Positions 43,371-52,769 of a stretch of 64,000 nucleotides of DNA are shown here, one piece after another. The notes under the pieces were generated by a model. That model saw nothing but the letters and a program-made list of their open reading frames with translations, did not search any database and was not told where the DNA came from. The DNA is from JAJXXT01 sp963764465 (GTDB lineage: Bacteria > Pseudomonadota > Alphaproteobacteria > Acetobacterales > Acetobacteraceae). The stretch covers positions 1-64,000 of the forward strand of contig CAVXSO010000007.1 of NCBI GenBank assembly GCA_963764465.1. Direction: 5' to 3'. The position numbers and the translations under genes are program-made. The stretch's first letter is position 1. Each line of letters opens with the position of its first letter.

Positions 43371-44264
43371 TCACTCCGCGCGGGCGAGGAAGCCGGCGAC
43401 GATGGACAGCACGAGTTCCGGCTTTTCCAGGTGCGCGCAGTGGCTGGCGCCGCCGATGATGACCCACTCGGCGCCGGGAATGCGCTCGGCGTAGGGGGCG
43501 ACGCAGGCCTGCGTCGCCTCGTCGTGCTCGCCGGAGATCACCAGCGTGCGGGCGGCGACTTGCGGGAGGCGATCCTCGATGCTCCAGTCCCGGATGTGGC
43601 CGACGACGTGAAACTCGCTGGGGCCGTTCATGGTGTGATAGACGGTGGGCTCCGCCGCCATGCCGGCGAAGCTGTCGCGCAATGGTTGCGGAAACGGCAC
43701 GACACGGCAGAGATGGCGCTCGTAGAAGACGTTGACGGCGGCCTCGTATTCCGGGGCGGACGTGGTGCCCGCTGCCTCGTGGCGCAGCAGTGTTGCCTGC
43801 ACGTCCGGCGGCAGGAGGGCGCGCAGGCGGTTCGCCTCCGCGACCCAGGTGTGCATGTTCGCGGGCGAGTTGGCGATGACCAGGCCGCGCAGGCCGGCGG
43901 GGCGGCGCACCGCGTGTTCCGCGCCCAGCATGCCGCCCCAGGACTGGCCCAGCACATGGTAGGCGCCGCCGATGCGCAGGTGCGCGATGAGCGCGTCCAG
44001 CTCCTCCACGAACAGGCGCACGGACCAGAAATCCGCGGGCGCGTCCGGGCGGTGGGTGGAGCGGCCGCAGCCGAACTGGTCGTACTGGACGACGGCGCGG
44101 CCTGTCCCGGCCACCGCGTCGAACGGGTGGAGGTAGTCGGACTGCGCGCCGGGGCCGCCATGCAGACAGAGCAGCGGCGGCCGGCCCGAGGCGAGGTCGC
44201 CGGTGACACGGTACCAGGTCTCGCCGCCCTGGAACGTCATGCGGCCTTCGGTGGCGCTGGGCAT
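43371..44264 (-). CDS. proline iminopeptidase-type alpha/beta hydrolase
   Basis: A 297-residue alpha/beta hydrolase of peptidase family S33. The oxyanion motif LHGGPGAQSDYL, the loop QYDQFGCGRS and the nucleophile elbow LGQSWGGMLG are textbook for proline iminopeptidases and L-amino-acid amidases. The histidine is in GASHCAHLEKPE. It hydrolyses N-terminal residues from small peptides or amino acid amides in the cytosol. The ATG at 44264 is preferred; 44240 is possible. It faces virJ tail to tail with 7 bp between, and is divergent from the amidase gene across 153 bp. Confidence 0.88.
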   Translation of the reverse strand: MPSATEGRMTFQGGETWYRVTGDLASGRPPLLCLHGGPGAQSDYLHPFDAVAGTGRAVVQYDQFGCGRSTHRPDAPADFWSVRLFVEELDALIAHLRIGGAYHVLGQSWGGMLGAEHAVRRPAGLRGLVIANSPANMHTWVAEANRLRALLPPDVQATLLRHEAAGTTSAPEYEAAVNVFYERHLCRVVPFPQPLRDSFAGMAAEPTVYHTMNGPSEFHVVGHIRDWSIEDRLPQVAARTLVISGEHDEATQACVAPYAERIPGAEWVIIGGASHCAHLEKPELVLSIVAGFLARAE

Positions 44265-44417
44265 GGCCTGGCTCCGGGCTGTGGCGGCGCCAGCGTGGGC
44301 GGCGCGCGGCGGCGGGTCAAGCGGAGAGGGAGATTGCTGGCCGGCGCGGAAGGGTTCACGCTGGCGCCAGCGGCCGATGGCAGCCACGGCCCGCGGCCAG
44401 TTTGGAACGGAGAGGCA

Positions 44418-45851
44418 ATGAGCAAGGACCTGATCCGCCTGGCCGCGACCGCGGCCGTCACCGCGCTAAAACGCCGCGAAGTGACGCCGCTGGAACTGAT
44501 CGATGCCGCGGCGGAACGGATCGCCGCCGTGGAGCCGATGGTCAACGCGCTGCCGACGCTGTGCCTCGATCGGGCGCGGGAGCGGGCGCGCAGGCTCCCC
44601 GCGATGGAGGACCACCCCGGCGCGCTGCACGGGCTGCCCGTCGTGATCAAGGACCTGATGGACGTGGCGGGCGTGCGCACCACCTATGGCTCGCCGCTGT
44701 TCGCGGACCATGTGCCGGCCACATCCCATCCGCTGGTGGAACGGATCGAGGCGCTGGGCGGGATCGTTATCGGCAAGTCAAACACGCCGGAATTCGGCGC
44801 CGGCGGCAACACGTTCAACGAGGTGTTCGGCCGCACGCTGAACCCATGGAACACCGCGCTCACCTGCGGCGGGTCCTCCGGCGGGGCGGCGGTGGCGCTG
44901 GCGACGGGGGAGGCGTGGCTCGCGCATGGCTCCGACCATGGCGGCTCGCTACGGGGGCCGGCGACACTCACGGGCGTGGTGGGGCTGCGGCCCTCGCCGG
45001 GGCGCGTCACGCGCGGCACGCCGGCGAACCTGTTCTCGCCGCTCTCCGTGCAGGGACCGATGGCGCGCACCGTGGCCGACATCGCGCTGTTCCTGGACAC
45101 GATGGCCGGGCACGACAAGCGCGACCCGCTGAGCTTCGACGCCCCCTGCGTGCCGTTCGCCGCCGCCACGCACGCGCCGAGGCCGCCACGGCGCATCGCC
45201 TTCACCGCGGACTATGGCGCCGCGGTGCCGGTGGAGCGGGAGACGCGGGAGTTGTGCGCGAAGGCGGCGCTGCGCTTCGCGGAGGCGGGCGTCGCGGTGG
45301 AGGAAGCGCACCCGGAGCTCGGCCCGGCGGCGGAGGTGTTCCTGGCACTGCGCTCGCAGCATTTCCTGGTGGACCGGGAGCTGCAATTGCAGGCGCACCG
45401 CGACAGGCTGAAGCCCGACATCATCTGGAACACGGAGCTGGCGCTGGCGCAGACGCCCTCCCGCCTGGCATGGGCGGAGCGGGAGCGGGCGGCGCTGTAC
45501 CGGCGCTTCCTCGCCTTCTTCGAGACCTACGACCTGCTCGTCACACCCGGCGCGCCGACACCGGCATGGGACGTGCGGGAGCGCGCGCGCACGGTGGTGG
45601 ATGGCAGGAAGCTCGACAGCTACATCGCGGGCTCGCTGCTGACCTCCGCGATCACGCTCACGTCCTGCCCGGCGCTGTCCGTTCCCTGCGGTTTCGACCG
45701 GCACGGGCGGCCGGTGGGGCTGCAACTGATCGCGCCGCCGCGCGGGGAGGCGGCGCTGCTGGCGGCGGGCGCGGTCTACGAGCAGATCGCGCCGTGGGCG
45801 GGGAGTTTCCCGCTCGATCCGCGCCCGGGGACGGTGCCGCCGGAAGCGTAG
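44418..45851 (+). CDS. amidase signature family protein
   Basis: The 477-residue protein is an amidase-signature hydrolase with the Ser-cisSer-Lys triad: Lys78 in PVVIKDLMD, the cis-Ser in the GGSSGG motif, and the nucleophile in SDHGGSLRGPA. It hydrolyses a linear amide to acid and ammonia. A GGAGAGG ribosome site precedes the ATG at 44418. It is the first gene of a rightward run. The next gene starts 75 bp downstream, so linkage to the aldolase cluster is possible but not certain. Confidence 0.9.
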   Translation: MSKDLIRLAATAAVTALKRREVTPLELIDAAAERIAAVEPMVNALPTLCLDRARERARRLPAMEDHPGALHGLPVVIKDLMDVAGVRTTYGSPLFADHVPATSHPLVERIEALGGIVIGKSNTPEFGAGGNTFNEVFGRTLNPWNTALTCGGSSGGAAVALATGEAWLAHGSDHGGSLRGPATLTGVVGLRPSPGRVTRGTPANLFSPLSVQGPMARTVADIALFLDTMAGHDKRDPLSFDAPCVPFAAATHAPRPPRRIAFTADYGAAVPVERETRELCAKAALRFAEAGVAVEEAHPELGPAAEVFLALRSQHFLVDRELQLQAHRDRLKPDIIWNTELALAQTPSRLAWAERERAALYRRFLAFFETYDLLVTPGAPTPAWDVRERARTVVDGRKLDSYIAGSLLTSAITLTSCPALSVPCGFDRHGRPVGLQLIAPPRGEAALLAAGAVYEQIAPWAGSFPLDPRPGTVPPEA

Positions 45852-45926
45852 GCGGCTTTGCATCGGCGCCCGAGTGTGGAAGGGTGCGGGCACGGCCGTC
45901 CTTCGCCAGCACAAGAGGCAGCACCG

Positions 45927-46889
45927 ATGAAAAACCCATTCGCCGGCACCATCCCCGCGCTGATGACCCCCTGCACGCCGGACCGCGAGCCGGACTTCGC
46001 CGCCCTGGTGCGCAAGGGCCGCGAACTCGTCGGGCTCGGCATGGCGGGCGTGGTCTATTGCGGCTCCATGGGCGACTGGCCGCTGCTCACCGACGAGGCG
46101 CGGATGGAGGGGGTGGCGAAGCTCGCGCAGGCGGGCGTGCCCGTCATCGTCGGCACCGGCGCCCAGAACACGCAGCGCGCGGCGGCGCTGGCGGCGCACG
46201 CGAAATCCGTGGGCGCGGCGGGGCTGATGATCATTCCCCGCGTGCTCTCCCGCGGGTCTTCCGTCGCGGCGCAGCGGGCGCATTTCGACGCGGTGCTGGC
46301 GGCCGGCGCCGGGCTGCCGAGCGTGATCTATAACAGCCCCTATTACGGCTACGAAACCAAGGCGGATCTGTTCTTCGACATCCGCTCCCGCCACCAGCAC
46401 CTGGTGGGGTTCAAGGAGTTCGGGGGGGCGGCCTCGCTGCGCTATGCGGCGGAGCATATCACGAGCAGCGACCCTTCGCTCACGCTCGTCGTGGGCGTGG
46501 ATACGCAGGTGTTCCACGGCTTCGTCAATTGCGGGGCGGGGGGCGCCATCACCGGCATCGGCAACGTGCTGCCGCGGGAAGTGCTGCACCTCGTTTCGCT
46601 ATGCCAACGGGCGGCCGCGGGCGATGCCCTCGCTCGCCAGCGCGCGCAGGAGCTGGACGCCGCACTCGCCGTGCTGTCCTCCTTCGACGAGGGCGTGGAC
46701 CTGGTCCTCTACTTCAAGTACCTGATGACGCTGCTCGGCGAGCGCGAATACGCGCTGCATTTCAACGAGACGGACGCACTCTCCCCCGCGCAGGCGCAGT
46801 ACGCGAAGGCGCAGCTGGCGCTGTTCCAGTCCTGGTACGCGGCATGGAACCGGCAGACCGGCCCCGTGTTGCACGGCAAGGCGGCCTGA
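45927..46889 (+). CDS. dihydrodipicolinate synthase (DapA) family aldolase
   Basis: This 320-residue TIM-barrel class I aldolase or lyase carries the Schiff-base lysine Lys163 in GFKEFGG and the conserved tyrosine in VIYNSPYYG. The substrate carboxylate-binding GSMGDW replaces the GTTGE of true DapA, so the keto acid partner is different (the family also contains N-acetylneuraminate lyase, KDG aldolase and hydroxyproline-pathway enzymes). It therefore probably joins pyruvate, or splits it off, rather than making dihydrodipicolinate. The aminotransferase gene follows after 9 bp. Confidence 0.87.
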   Translation: MKNPFAGTIPALMTPCTPDREPDFAALVRKGRELVGLGMAGVVYCGSMGDWPLLTDEARMEGVAKLAQAGVPVIVGTGAQNTQRAAALAAHAKSVGAAGLMIIPRVLSRGSSVAAQRAHFDAVLAAGAGLPSVIYNSPYYGYETKADLFFDIRSRHQHLVGFKEFGGAASLRYAAEHITSSDPSLTLVVGVDTQVFHGFVNCGAGGAITGIGNVLPREVLHLVSLCQRAAAGDALARQRAQELDAALAVLSSFDEGVDLVLYFKYLMTLLGEREYALHFNETDALSPAQAQYAKAQLALFQSWYAAWNRQTGPVLHGKAA

Positions 46890-46898
46890 GGTGCCACG

Positions 46899-48200
46899 AT
46901 GAAGATCAGCAGCGAGGAACAGAACCTCGTCGAGACCGCGCGGCGCGTGCTGCCGGGCGGCACCTTCGGCAACATGGCGAGCGAGATCATCATCCGCGAG
47001 GGACGTGGCGGGCGCGTGTGGGACGTGAGCGGCAACGAATACGTGGATTTCGTGCTCGGCTCCGGGCCGATGCTGCTCGGCCACGCGCATCCGGAGGTGA
47101 ATGCCGCGGTGGCGCAGCAGCTGGCGCGCGGGACGACGTTCTTCGTCAACAACGAACACGGCATCAGGCTCGCCGCCGAGATCGTGGACGCCCTGCCCTG
47201 CGCGGAGCAGGTGCGCTTCGCCTGCACGGGGACGGAGGCGGACGCGATGGCGATGCGCCTCGCCCGCGCCTACCGCAAGCGCTCCCGGATCATGAAGTTC
47301 GAGGGCGGCTACCATGGCATGAGCGACTATGCGCTGATGAGCCTCGCGCCCACGCGGCCCGGCAACTCCAGCGAGCCGCAGCCGGATTCCGCCGGCATTC
47401 CGCAGAGCGTGCAGGGCGAGATGCTGGTGGCCCCGTTCAACGACCTGCAGGCGGCGAGGCAGCTGATCCACGCGCACCGCGACGAGCTTGCCGGCGTGAT
47501 CGTGGAGCCGCTGCAACGGCTGCTGACGCCACTGCCGGGCTTCCTGCAGGGGTTGCGCGACATCACGGCGGAATACGCCATTCCGCTGATCTTCGACGAG
47601 GTGGTGACGGGGTTTCGCCTGGCCTATGGCGGGGCGCAGCGTCATTACGGTGTCACCCCGGATATCTGCACGCTGGGCAAGGTGATCGGTGGCGGCTACC
47701 CGCTCTCGGCCGTCGCGGGACGGGCGGAGATCATGGCGCATTTCGACAAGGCGAAGGTGGGTGCCGAGGGGTTCATGCCGCAGATCGGCACGCTCTCCGG
47801 CAACCCGATCGCGGCGATCGCGGGGCTCGCCTCGCTCGCTGTGCTGAAACGGCCGGGGACGTACGAGAAGCTGCACGCAACCGGCAACGCCATCCGCGCG
47901 GGGCTGGAGAAGAGCCTGCGAGACAACGCCATCCCGGCGGTGGTGAAGGGCGAGGCGGTGATGTTCGACGCGCTGTTCACCACGCGCGCGAGCGTGGACA
48001 GCTACCGCGAGTCGCTGGAGGTCGATACGAAAACGACACGGCGCTTCAACGACCTGGTGCGCGAGCGCGGCGTGCTGAAGAGCGACAGCAAGATGTACAT
48101 CTCCATCGCGCACGACGAGCGGGACGTGGCGGACGCCATCGCCGCCTTCGACGACGCGGCAAGGACGATCGCGCGGGAGCGTGACGCCGCCGGCGCATGA
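46899..48200 (+). CDS. class III PLP-dependent aminotransferase (glutamate-1-semialdehyde aminomutase-like)
   Basis: A 433-residue class III aminotransferase. N-terminal RRVLPGGTFGN and GGRVWDVSGNEYVDFVLG are typical of the HemL-like branch, the PLP-binding segment is CTGTEADAMAMRLARA, the Asp contacting the pyridine N is in LIFDEVVTGFR, and Lys261 (TLGKVIGGGYP) forms the Schiff base. Several substitutions from HemL make a role in tetrapyrrole synthesis unlikely. It may aminate the product of the preceding aldolase. Its 3' end overlaps the next gene (ATGA). Confidence 0.88.
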   Translation: MKISSEEQNLVETARRVLPGGTFGNMASEIIIREGRGGRVWDVSGNEYVDFVLGSGPMLLGHAHPEVNAAVAQQLARGTTFFVNNEHGIRLAAEIVDALPCAEQVRFACTGTEADAMAMRLARAYRKRSRIMKFEGGYHGMSDYALMSLAPTRPGNSSEPQPDSAGIPQSVQGEMLVAPFNDLQAARQLIHAHRDELAGVIVEPLQRLLTPLPGFLQGLRDITAEYAIPLIFDEVVTGFRLAYGGAQRHYGVTPDICTLGKVIGGGYPLSAVAGRAEIMAHFDKAKVGAEGFMPQIGTLSGNPIAAIAGLASLAVLKRPGTYEKLHATGNAIRAGLEKSLRDNAIPAVVKGEAVMFDALFTTRASVDSYRESLEVDTKTTRRFNDLVRERGVLKSDSKMYISIAHDERDVADAIAAFDDAARTIARERDAAGA

Positions 48201-49369
48201 CGGCCGCGGCGTTGCGAGAAACCGACGAAGCCGCAAGACCCGTGCGCGCGGAGCCATTGCCCATCCGCGGCGTGGCGGATGCCGTGCGCCTGCCGCGCGT
48301 GCTCTCCGGCTGGGTCGATGCGGGGGCACTGCCACCAGCGAGCCGGCCGGTGATGGTGGAGGTGCTGGCCGACGGCGCGGTGATCGGCGCGGGCCTGGTG
48401 GACCGGGAGCGGCCGGACATCTCGCAGGACCCGGCGGTGCCGGCCGGCTTCCAGGTAACATGCAGGCAGGACCTGAAGGATTGGGATCTGGCGACGGCCG
48501 CCATCACCGTGCGCGCGCGGACAGCGGATGGCGCGGAGGACACGCTGCCGCTGTATGGCCCGATCCGCGCCGAGGCGCTGGACCGGCTGCTGGAAGGCTT
48601 GGGCATGCCGGCCGAGGCAGCGTTGCGCGCGGCGCTGGCCGACGGCGCGGCGCTGGACGAGGCGATGCAGGCGCGGCTGGCATCCCTCGCGAACACCGCC
48701 GCCGGCACCCCCACGCCAACGCCGATGCGCGAGGTGATGATGGGCTTCGAGAGCCTGGGGGCGGATTGCGGGCTGGGCAGCGCGCAGCGCCATTTCGGCG
48801 CCGAACCGCTGGGGCTGCTGCGCTTCTCCAGCATCGGGCTCGCGGCGCTGCGCGCGGCCCTCGCGGACGAGTTCCACGGCGTCGGCAGCCCCCGGTTCAC
48901 GCGCATGGAGCCGGACGAGCGGGGCGAGTTCTTCACCAGCGACACGCGCTACCAGATGCAGGCGCATACGTTCCTGTTCGCCGGCGAGCATGACCGGGAG
49001 CGTCTGTTCGCGCGGCAGTGCCGGAAGATCCAGTACCTGGCGCGCAACCTGCTGGAGGTGCTGCGCGAGGGAAGCAAGATCCTGGTGATCCACGACCTGC
49101 CGCGCGATCTTCCGGTGGAGGGGCTGGCGGAACTGCTCGGCCAGGTGCGGCGGTACGGACGCTGCCCGGTGCTCTATGTGCGCGCGGCGCGGCCGGGGGC
49201 GCCGGCCGGCGAGGCGCGGCACCTCGGCGGCCTGCTGTACGAGGGCCGGGTGCTGGTGGAGGATGACGAGGCACAACATTCCCCCGTCGAAATATTCGCG
49301 AGCTGGGGCAGCATGTGCGCCTACGTCCACGCCATGGTGCACGCGCAGGCGGAAGGGACGCCGCGATGA
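48197..49369 (+). CDS. uncharacterised 390-residue protein, possibly DUF1796-like (papain-like)
   Basis: I do not recognise this protein with confidence. Residues about 180-200 read GFESLGADCGLGSAQRHFG, which resembles the F-x-SLG-x-N-C motif that opens DUF1796 putative cysteine peptidases found beside polysaccharide genes. A later block ILVIHDLPRDLP and GRCPVLYVRAA could be its central beta strands. The N-terminal 120 residues look like a beta-rich carbohydrate- or lipid-handling module (LSGWVDAGALPP, PLYGPIRAEALDR). It overlaps both neighbours by 4 bp, so it is part of the aminotransferase-ACP operon. Function unknown. Confidence 0.6.
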   Translation: MTAAALRETDEAARPVRAEPLPIRGVADAVRLPRVLSGWVDAGALPPASRPVMVEVLADGAVIGAGLVDRERPDISQDPAVPAGFQVTCRQDLKDWDLATAAITVRARTADGAEDTLPLYGPIRAEALDRLLEGLGMPAEAALRAALADGAALDEAMQARLASLANTAAGTPTPTPMREVMMGFESLGADCGLGSAQRHFGAEPLGLLRFSSIGLAALRAALADEFHGVGSPRFTRMEPDERGEFFTSDTRYQMQAHTFLFAGEHDRERLFARQCRKIQYLARNLLEVLREGSKILVIHDLPRDLPVEGLAELLGQVRRYGRCPVLYVRAARPGAPAGEARHLGGLLYEGRVLVEDDEAQHSPVEIFASWGSMCAYVHAMVHAQAEGTPR

Positions 49370-49623
49370 GCGCGCCGGACGAGGCACAGATCTACACGGC
49401 ACTGGCCACCATCTTCCAGGACGTGTTCGCCCGCGCGGACATCGTGCTGCACCCGGGGCTCGCGGCGGGGGACGTGGTGGGCTGGGATTCGTTCCGCCAC
49501 GTGGAGATCGTGCTGGCGCTGGAGGAGCGGTACGGCATCAGCATCTCCACGCGGGAGCTGGAGAAGGTGTTCACCCTCGGCGACCTGGTGGCGCTGGTGC
49601 TGGGGAAAACCGCAACGCCGTGA
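49366..49623 (+). CDS. acyl carrier protein
   Basis: The 85-residue protein is a stand-alone carrier protein. The phosphopantetheine attachment serine is Ser42 in GWDSFRHVEIV, followed by LEERYGISIS and a helical tail. The flanking residues differ from the housekeeping AcpP motif (DSLD), so it is a dedicated carrier. It overlaps the preceding unknown gene (ATGA) and is followed after 10 bp by an acyl-AMP ligase, the usual way to load such a carrier without CoA. Confidence 0.85.
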   Translation: MSAPDEAQIYTALATIFQDVFARADIVLHPGLAAGDVVGWDSFRHVEIVLALEERYGISISTRELEKVFTLGDLVALVLGKTATP

Positions 49624-49633
49624 AGGGTGCGTC

Positions 49634-51256
49634 GTGACGGGTGGGGACAACCCGTTCCTCGGCCCGGTGCTGGCGCGGGCGGCACGGGCGCCGGGGACGA
49701 TGTTCTGTGCCTGCAACAATGGCGAGGCGTGGACGGAAACCACGCTCGGCGCGTTCGTGCTGCGCGCGCGGCATTTCGGGGGCCTGCTGCGCGCGGGCGG
49801 CGTGGGCCGGGGGGACGTGGTGCTGATCGTGATGCGCCATGGGCTCGATGCGCATGCGGCGTTCTTCGGCGCGATGCTGCTGGGCGCGGTGCCGAGCTTC
49901 ATGCCGCACCCCAACTTCAAGCAGAACGAGGCGCTCTACTGGCGGCAGCACCGGGAGGTGTTCCGCCATATCGGCCCGCGCGCGATCCTCGCCTATGACG
50001 AGCTCGCGCTGGCGGTGGGGGAGGCGGTCGAGGGCAGCGCCACGGCGGTGCTCGCGGCCTCCGGCGTGGCAGCGGCATCGCCGGTGCAGGTGCGGCCACC
50101 GCCGAGCGACGCGATCGCGCTGCTTCAGCACAGTTCCGGAACGACCGGGCTCAAGAAGGGCGTGCGGCTGAGCTACGGGGCGATCGCCGCACAGCTCGCG
50201 GCCTATGCCGGCGCGCTCGATATCGCGGCCGTGGCGGCGCCGCGCATCGCCTCCTGGTTGCCGCTGTATCACGACATGGGGCTGGTGGCGGCGTTCCTGC
50301 TGCCGCTCTCGCTCGGCATCCCGGTGCTGACCATCGACCCGTTCGCGTGGACGCGCCGGCCCACGCTGTTCCTCGATGCGGTGGAGCGGTACGCGGCGAC
50401 ACATGCGTGGGTGCCGAACTTCGCGCTGCTGCACCAGGTGCGCGGCGCGCCGGGCGAGCGAACGTGGCGGCTGGGTTCGCTGCGGGCACTCGTTGCGTGC
50501 TCGGAACCATGCAAGCCGGAGGCGTTCGATGCATTCGTGACCCGCTTCGGCGGCTGCGGCATTACGGCGGAAACGTTGCAGACATGCTATGCGATGGCGG
50601 AGACTGTGTTCGCCGTTTCGCAATCCCAACCAGGCCGCGCGGTGCGGCGTCTGGCGGTGGCGCGCGAGAACGGCGAGGGCATGGTCTCGCTACTCTCCAA
50701 CGGGCGGCCGATCGCGGGGTGCGAAGTGCGGATCCTGCGCGACGGGGGCTTCGCGGGGGAGCGGACGATGGGTGAGATCTGCATCCGCGCGCCCTGGATG
50801 TTCTCCGGCTACGAGCGAAACCCCAGGGCGACGGCAGCGGCTTTTCACGAGGGGTGGCTACGCAGCGGCGACCTCGGCTTCCTCGACGGGGGCGAGGTGT
50901 TCGTCGCGGGGCGGATCAAGGACGTGATCATCGTCAACGGCCGCAACGTGTTCGCGCACGACGTGGAGGCGGCGGCCTCGCGCGTGGCGGGCGTGAAGCC
51001 GGGGCGGGCCGTCGCGTTCGGCCACTACAGCGCGCGGATGGGCAGCGAGCAACTGGTGGTCGTGGCGGAGCGCACGGCGGACATGGACGAACGCGAAACG
51101 ATCGCCGCGCTCAACCAGGCGGTGCTGGACGAGGCGGGGGTGGCGTGCGGGGACATACGCCTCGTGCCGCCGGGCTGGCTGGTGAAGACCACGAGCGGGA
51201 AGATCAGCCGCGCCGACAACGCGCGGCGCTACGCGGCCGAATTCCACACGGAGTGA
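49634..51256 (+). CDS. fatty acyl-AMP ligase-type AMP-dependent synthetase
   Basis: A 540-residue adenylating enzyme resembling fatty acyl-AMP ligases, with P-loop QHSSGTTGLKKGVRLS, SWLPLYHDMGLVAAFLLPL (a characteristic FAAL block) and the final lysine in TTSGKISRAD. FAALs pass acyl-AMP directly to a carrier protein, which fits the adjacent ACP. The start is GTG at 49634. The C-terminal domain contains GRIKDVIIVNGRNVFAHDVE, where the hinge is intact. The acyl substrate is unknown. Confidence 0.88.
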   Translation: MTGGDNPFLGPVLARAARAPGTMFCACNNGEAWTETTLGAFVLRARHFGGLLRAGGVGRGDVVLIVMRHGLDAHAAFFGAMLLGAVPSFMPHPNFKQNEALYWRQHREVFRHIGPRAILAYDELALAVGEAVEGSATAVLAASGVAAASPVQVRPPPSDAIALLQHSSGTTGLKKGVRLSYGAIAAQLAAYAGALDIAAVAAPRIASWLPLYHDMGLVAAFLLPLSLGIPVLTIDPFAWTRRPTLFLDAVERYAATHAWVPNFALLHQVRGAPGERTWRLGSLRALVACSEPCKPEAFDAFVTRFGGCGITAETLQTCYAMAETVFAVSQSQPGRAVRRLAVARENGEGMVSLLSNGRPIAGCEVRILRDGGFAGERTMGEICIRAPWMFSGYERNPRATAAAFHEGWLRSGDLGFLDGGEVFVAGRIKDVIIVNGRNVFAHDVEAAASRVAGVKPGRAVAFGHYSARMGSEQLVVVAERTADMDERETIAALNQAVLDEAGVACGDIRLVPPGWLVKTTSGKISRADNARRYAAEFHTE

Positions 51257-51301
51257 CGGCGGGTTTACCGGTTGCTCAGGGTTTCGCGCGATGCTGGCGG
51301 G

Positions 51302-52735
51302 ATGCTGGCGCGCGACGCGGCCGTGGCTGAGACGATGGACCCCGGCGCCCTGCTGGAAGCGGGTCGTTTCGAGGACGCGATGGATGCCGCCGCGCGCGCA
51401 CTGGCGCGGGACGCGGCACAGCCCCTGCCCTGGCTGGTGCTGGCACGCGCATGCCAGGCGCTGGGCCGGTTCGAGCAGGCGGCGGAGGCGTTCGCCCGGC
51501 TGGATGCGCTATGGCCGGGGCGGGCGGGCGTGCTGCTGGCGTGGGCGCAGTGCCTGGCGGAGGCGGACCGGCTGGTGGAGGCGGAGGCGCTGCTGCGGCG
51601 CGTGCTGGCGCGCGGGGCGGATGCGGCGGCGCATGCCAATCTCGGTGCGGTGCTGGCGCGGCTGGAACGGCCAGCGGAAGCGTTCCCGCACCTGCGCGCG
51701 GCGCTGGCGATCGACCCCGGCCTGGTGGCGGCACACCGCAACCTCGCGGCGCTGCTGCCGGACAGCGAGGAAGGGCGGCTGCACCGGGACGCGGCGTATC
51801 GTGGGCGGGCGGTGCTGGTGCGGCGCGCCGCGCGGGAGCGACGGCGCGTGCTGGTGCTGGCGACGGCGGATGCGGGGAATGTTCCGCTTCGGCATCTACT
51901 CTCCCGCGAGGATGATACCGTGGTGGAATGGTACGCGGACTATGCCGCCGCCGCCGACGCGCCGGCGGAGTGCGACGTCGCGTTCAACGGCATGGGCGAT
52001 GCGGATTTCGCTGTCCCCGTGCCGGAGGTTGTGCGCGCGTGGCTGGCGGCGCGGGGCCTGCCGCTGCTCAACGCCCCGGAGGCGGTGGCGCGGACACGGC
52101 GCGACAGGCTGCCCGCGCTGCTCGCGGGGATCGAGGGCGCGGTGGTGCCTGGCGTCGTGCGGCACCTCGCGGCGGAGGGCACGGCGGCGGCGGCGGTTGC
52201 GCGCGCGGGGCTCGCGTTTCCACTGCTGGCGCGGCCGTTCGGGGCGCATGGCGGGGCGGGCGTGCGGCGCGTGGCGTGCGCCGCCCTGCTGGCGGAGGGG
52301 GATGCATATCTCACGGCCTACGTGAACTATGCGGGTGTGGACGGGTGGTTTCGCAAATACCGCGCGATCTTCGTGGGCGGCGAGGTGTTCCCCTACCACC
52401 TGGCGATCGGTCGCGACTGGATGGTGCATTACTGGACCGCGGGCATGGAGGCGGACGCGGCGCGGCGGGCGGAGGAGCAGCGCTTCCTCGCGCGGCCGGA
52501 TGTGGCGATCGGGGAGGTTGCGTGGCGGGCGCTGGGGGAAATCGGGCGGCGCCTCGGGCTCGACTACGCGGGCATCGACTTCGCCGTGCTGGCGGACGGG
52601 CGGCTGCTGGTGTTCGAGGCCAACGCGCCGATGCTGGTCCACCCAGAGCGCGCGGCGATGTTTGCCTACCGCAACGAGGTCGTAGAGCGGATACGCGCAG
52701 CGTTCTCGGCGATGCTGGAAGGCGCGCGGGGCTGA
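51302..52735 (+). CDS. TPR protein with C-terminal ATP-grasp-like domain
   Basis: The 477-residue product begins with tetratricopeptide repeats (about residues 15-155, with the pattern A-LARACQALGRFEQAAEAFARLDALWP). After residue 170 comes an ATP-grasp-like domain, with ATP-binding lysine region FPLLARPFGAHGGAGVRRV and the metal-binding end DYAGIDFAVLADGRLLVFEANAPM. The D-x-x and E-x-N metal pair is present. ATP-grasp enzymes ligate a carboxylate to an amine or thiol. ATG at 51302 is preferred to a TTG at 51272. It starts 45 bp after the acyl-AMP ligase and closes the operon. Confidence 0.8.
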   Translation: MLARDAAVAETMDPGALLEAGRFEDAMDAAARALARDAAQPLPWLVLARACQALGRFEQAAEAFARLDALWPGRAGVLLAWAQCLAEADRLVEAEALLRRVLARGADAAAHANLGAVLARLERPAEAFPHLRAALAIDPGLVAAHRNLAALLPDSEEGRLHRDAAYRGRAVLVRRAARERRRVLVLATADAGNVPLRHLLSREDDTVVEWYADYAAAADAPAECDVAFNGMGDADFAVPVPEVVRAWLAARGLPLLNAPEAVARTRRDRLPALLAGIEGAVVPGVVRHLAAEGTAAAAVARAGLAFPLLARPFGAHGGAGVRRVACAALLAEGDAYLTAYVNYAGVDGWFRKYRAIFVGGEVFPYHLAIGRDWMVHYWTAGMEADAARRAEEQRFLARPDVAIGEVAWRALGEIGRRLGLDYAGIDFAVLADGRLLVFEANAPMLVHPERAAMFAYRNEVVERIRAAFSAMLEGARG

Positions 52736-52769
52736 AGGGCCGGGCGCCGGGGTGTGGGCGGGCGGCCGC

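Noticed and set aside
45927..46889. Naming the aldolase dapA
   Set aside because: The carboxylate-binding motif differs from GTTGE and there is no other lysine-pathway gene. Only the family can be supported.
46899..48200. Naming the aminotransferase hemL
   Set aside because: Substitutions around the substrate site and the operon context argue against a tetrapyrrole role.
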